A stretch of DNA of 7,063 nucleotides from Christensenella sp. UBA3857 (GTDB taxonomy: Bacteria; Bacillota; Clostridia; Christensenellales; CAG-138): positions 2,016 to 9,078 of the forward strand of contig DGHD01000026.1 in assembly GCA_002392505.1 (NCBI GenBank). Direction: 5' to 3'. The notes under the pieces were generated by a model. It saw nothing but the letters and a program-made list of their open reading frames with translations. It was not told the origin of the DNA and made no database searches. Positions 5,616-7,063 of the stretch are shown here, piece by piece. Position 1 is the first letter of the stretch; every line of letters starts with the position of its first letter. Made by a program: the position numbers and the translations under genes.

Positions 5616-7063
5616 ATGGTATTCAGAGTTTATTCCGAAAGAAAGAGCGAGTTTTCGCTGGAGGCGGAGAGCCTTAAGAACGACCTTGTCACGCTGCACG
5701 GCATAAAGGGATTGAAGCGCGTCAGGATACTCCGCCGCTACGACGTTGAGAACGTCTCGGAGGAGACCTTCATGAACTGCGTCGACAGCGTGTTCTACGA
5801 TCCGCGCACGGAGGAGAGCCTTTTTGAGCTCCCCGCGGACGCCGACCGCGTTTTCGCGGCGGAATACCTGCCCGGTCAGTACGACCAGTGCGCCGACGCG
5901 GCAGAGCAGTGCATAAAGCTCATCGCCCTGGGCGGCGGCGAGGGCGCGGAGCCGAAGGTAAGGACGGCGCGCGTGTACCTCGTTTACGGCGATATTTCGG
6001 ATGCGGATCTCAAGGAGATAAAGGCGAGCCTCATCAACCCCGTCGACAGCCGCGAGGGCGAGATCGAAAAGCCCGAGAGCCTCGCCCAGAAATACGACGA
6101 GCCCGATACGGTCGAGTTCATACACGGCTTCACCGCCCTTGACGACGAGGGGCTTAAAAAGCTCATCGCCGATATGGGTCTTGCCATGGACCTTGCGGAC
6201 GCCGTCTGCTGCCGGGATTATTTCAGGGAAGAGGGCAGGGACCCCTCCGTTACGGAGATAAAGGTGCTCGACACCTATTGGTCGGATCACTGCCGCCACA
6301 CCACCTTCAACACGCATATCGATTCCGTCGAGTTCGAGGACGACGACGTGAAGGCGGCTTACGAAAGGTACCTCGTCCTCCGCGAGAGACTGGGCGACAC
6401 GAAGCCCGTCTGCCTCATGGATATGGCGACGATCGGCGCGAAGTACCACAAAAAGCTGACAAACAGGCTCAGGAGCCTTGACGACTCGAAGGAGATCAAC
6501 GCCTGCACGGTCAAGGTCAAGGTCGATCACGACGGAGAGGACGAGGATTGGCTCCTCCTCTTCAAGAACGAAACGCATAATCATCCCACCGAGATAGAGC
6601 CCTTCGGCGGCGCGGCGACCTGCGTCGGCGGCGCGATACGCGATCCTCTTTCCGGCAGGGGCTACGTATATCAGTCCATGAGGATAACCGGCGCGGCGGA
6701 TCCCACAAGACCCGTTTCCGAGACCATCCCCGGCAAGCTCCCGCAGAGGCGCATTGTCAGGGAGGCGGCGGCGGGCTTCTCCTCCTACGGCAATCAGATA
6801 GGTCTTGCGACGGGCGTCGTGCACGAGCTGTATCATGAGGGCTATGCCGCCAAGCGCATGGAGGTCGGCGCGGTCATCGCCGCCGTCCCGCAGGCGAACG
6901 TCCGGCGCGAGGAGCCCGCTGCGGGCGACTCCGTGATACTCATGGGCGGCAAGACCGGGCGCGACGGCTGCGGCGGCGCAACGGGCGCTTCGAAGGCGCA
7001 TACCTCCTCCTCGCTCGAGCTCTGCGGAGCCGAGGTGCAGAAGGGCAACGCGCCGGAGGAAAG
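5616..7063 (+). CDS. purL: Phosphoribosylformylglycinamidine synthase, long fused PurL (N-terminal 482 residues)
   Basis: Converts FGAR, glutamine and ATP to FGAM. The window holds 482 codons plus two bases and then ends; the frame is still open. Visible parts are a PurS-like N-terminal domain (about 1-150), a linker (about 163-230) with the YWSDHCRHTTF motif at 221-231, including His225, and the first AIRS-like ATP-binding domain with FKNETHNHPTEIEPFGG at 316-332 and GGAIRDP at 338-344, then GGKTGRDGCGG at 444-454. The sequence resembles the clostridial subgroup of long FGAM synthases (about 1,240 residues), in which the PurS, PurL and PurQ functions are fused, unlike the split purS/purQ/purL of Bacillus. 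The glutaminase part would lie off the right edge. GAGG at 5605-5608, inside the purD end, lies 7 bases before the start, suggesting coupling. Confidence 0.95.
   Translation, partial: MVFRVYSERKSEFSLEAESLKNDLVTLHGIKGLKRVRILRRYDVENVSEETFMNCVDSVFYDPRTEESLFELPADADRVFAAEYLPGQYDQCADAAEQCIKLIALGGGEGAEPKVRTARVYLVYGDISDADLKEIKASLINPVDSREGEIEKPESLAQKYDEPDTVEFIHGFTALDDEGLKKLIADMGLAMDLADAVCCRDYFREEGRDPSVTEIKVLDTYWSDHCRHTTFNTHIDSVEFEDDDVKAAYERYLVLRERLGDTKPVCLMDMATIGAKYHKKLTNRLRSLDDSKEINACTVKVKVDHDGEDEDWLLLFKNETHNHPTEIEPFGGAATCVGGAIRDPLSGRGYVYQSMRITGAADPTRPVSETIPGKLPQRRIVREAAAGFSSYGNQIGLATGVVHELYHEGYAAKRMEVGAVIAAVPQANVRREEPAAGDSVILMGGKTGRDGCGGATGASKAHTSSSLELCGAEVQKGNAPEE

Noticed and set aside
3093..7001. 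A 1302-codon open frame on the minus strand
   Set aside because: It lies antisense to purH, purD and purL in codon-aligned register, is low in recognisable motifs and rich in His, Arg and Ala as expected of a reverse reading. It is explained by the absence of TTA, CTA and TCA codons in the sense genes.

Overview
The window is a single, tightly packed de novo purine biosynthesis operon on the + strand, read from just upstream of its first gene to a point inside its last visible gene. The order is purE, purM, purN, a stand-alone IMP cyclohydrolase (purO type), a stand-alone AICAR formyltransferase (the C-terminal half of classical purH), purD, and the 5' part of a long purL. No transposase, phage gene, tRNA, rRNA or CRISPR array was seen. 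The organism is probably a GC-rich (about 60% by eye) uncultured-type clostridial Firmicute. This rests on the clostridial flavour of PurN, PurD and PurL, the split purH, GAGG/AGGA-type ribosome binding sites and a sigma-A-like promoter. I would not go below class level.

Layout: bases 1-103 are non-coding and hold a perfect 9-bp hairpin and three tandem copies of a 7-bp unit. Bases 104-132 form a good extended -10 promoter, followed by a leader of about 77 nt with an operator-like palindrome at its start. purE (217-699) is separated from purM by 65 nt containing a small hairpin. From purM onward the genes are 1 to 21 nt apart, and purN, purO and purL start 1, 1 and 3 nt after the preceding stop, which suggests translational coupling. 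purL runs off the right edge after 482 codons.

Together the genes cover these steps from PRPP to IMP: GAR synthesis (PurD), GAR formylation (PurN), FGAM synthesis (PurL), AIR synthesis (PurM), N5-CAIR to CAIR (PurE), AICAR formylation and final ring closure. PurF, PurK, PurC and PurB are not in the window and must lie downstream or elsewhere if the pathway is complete. The most notable point is how the last two steps are made. The usual bifunctional PurH is replaced by two adjacent genes: an Ntn-fold IMP cyclohydrolase of the family first known from archaea, and an AICAR formyltransferase whose motifs look more like the animal ATIC protein than like E. coli PurH.

A very long minus-strand open frame (3093-7001) is not a gene. 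It exists because the sense genes there use no TTA, CTA or TCA codons.
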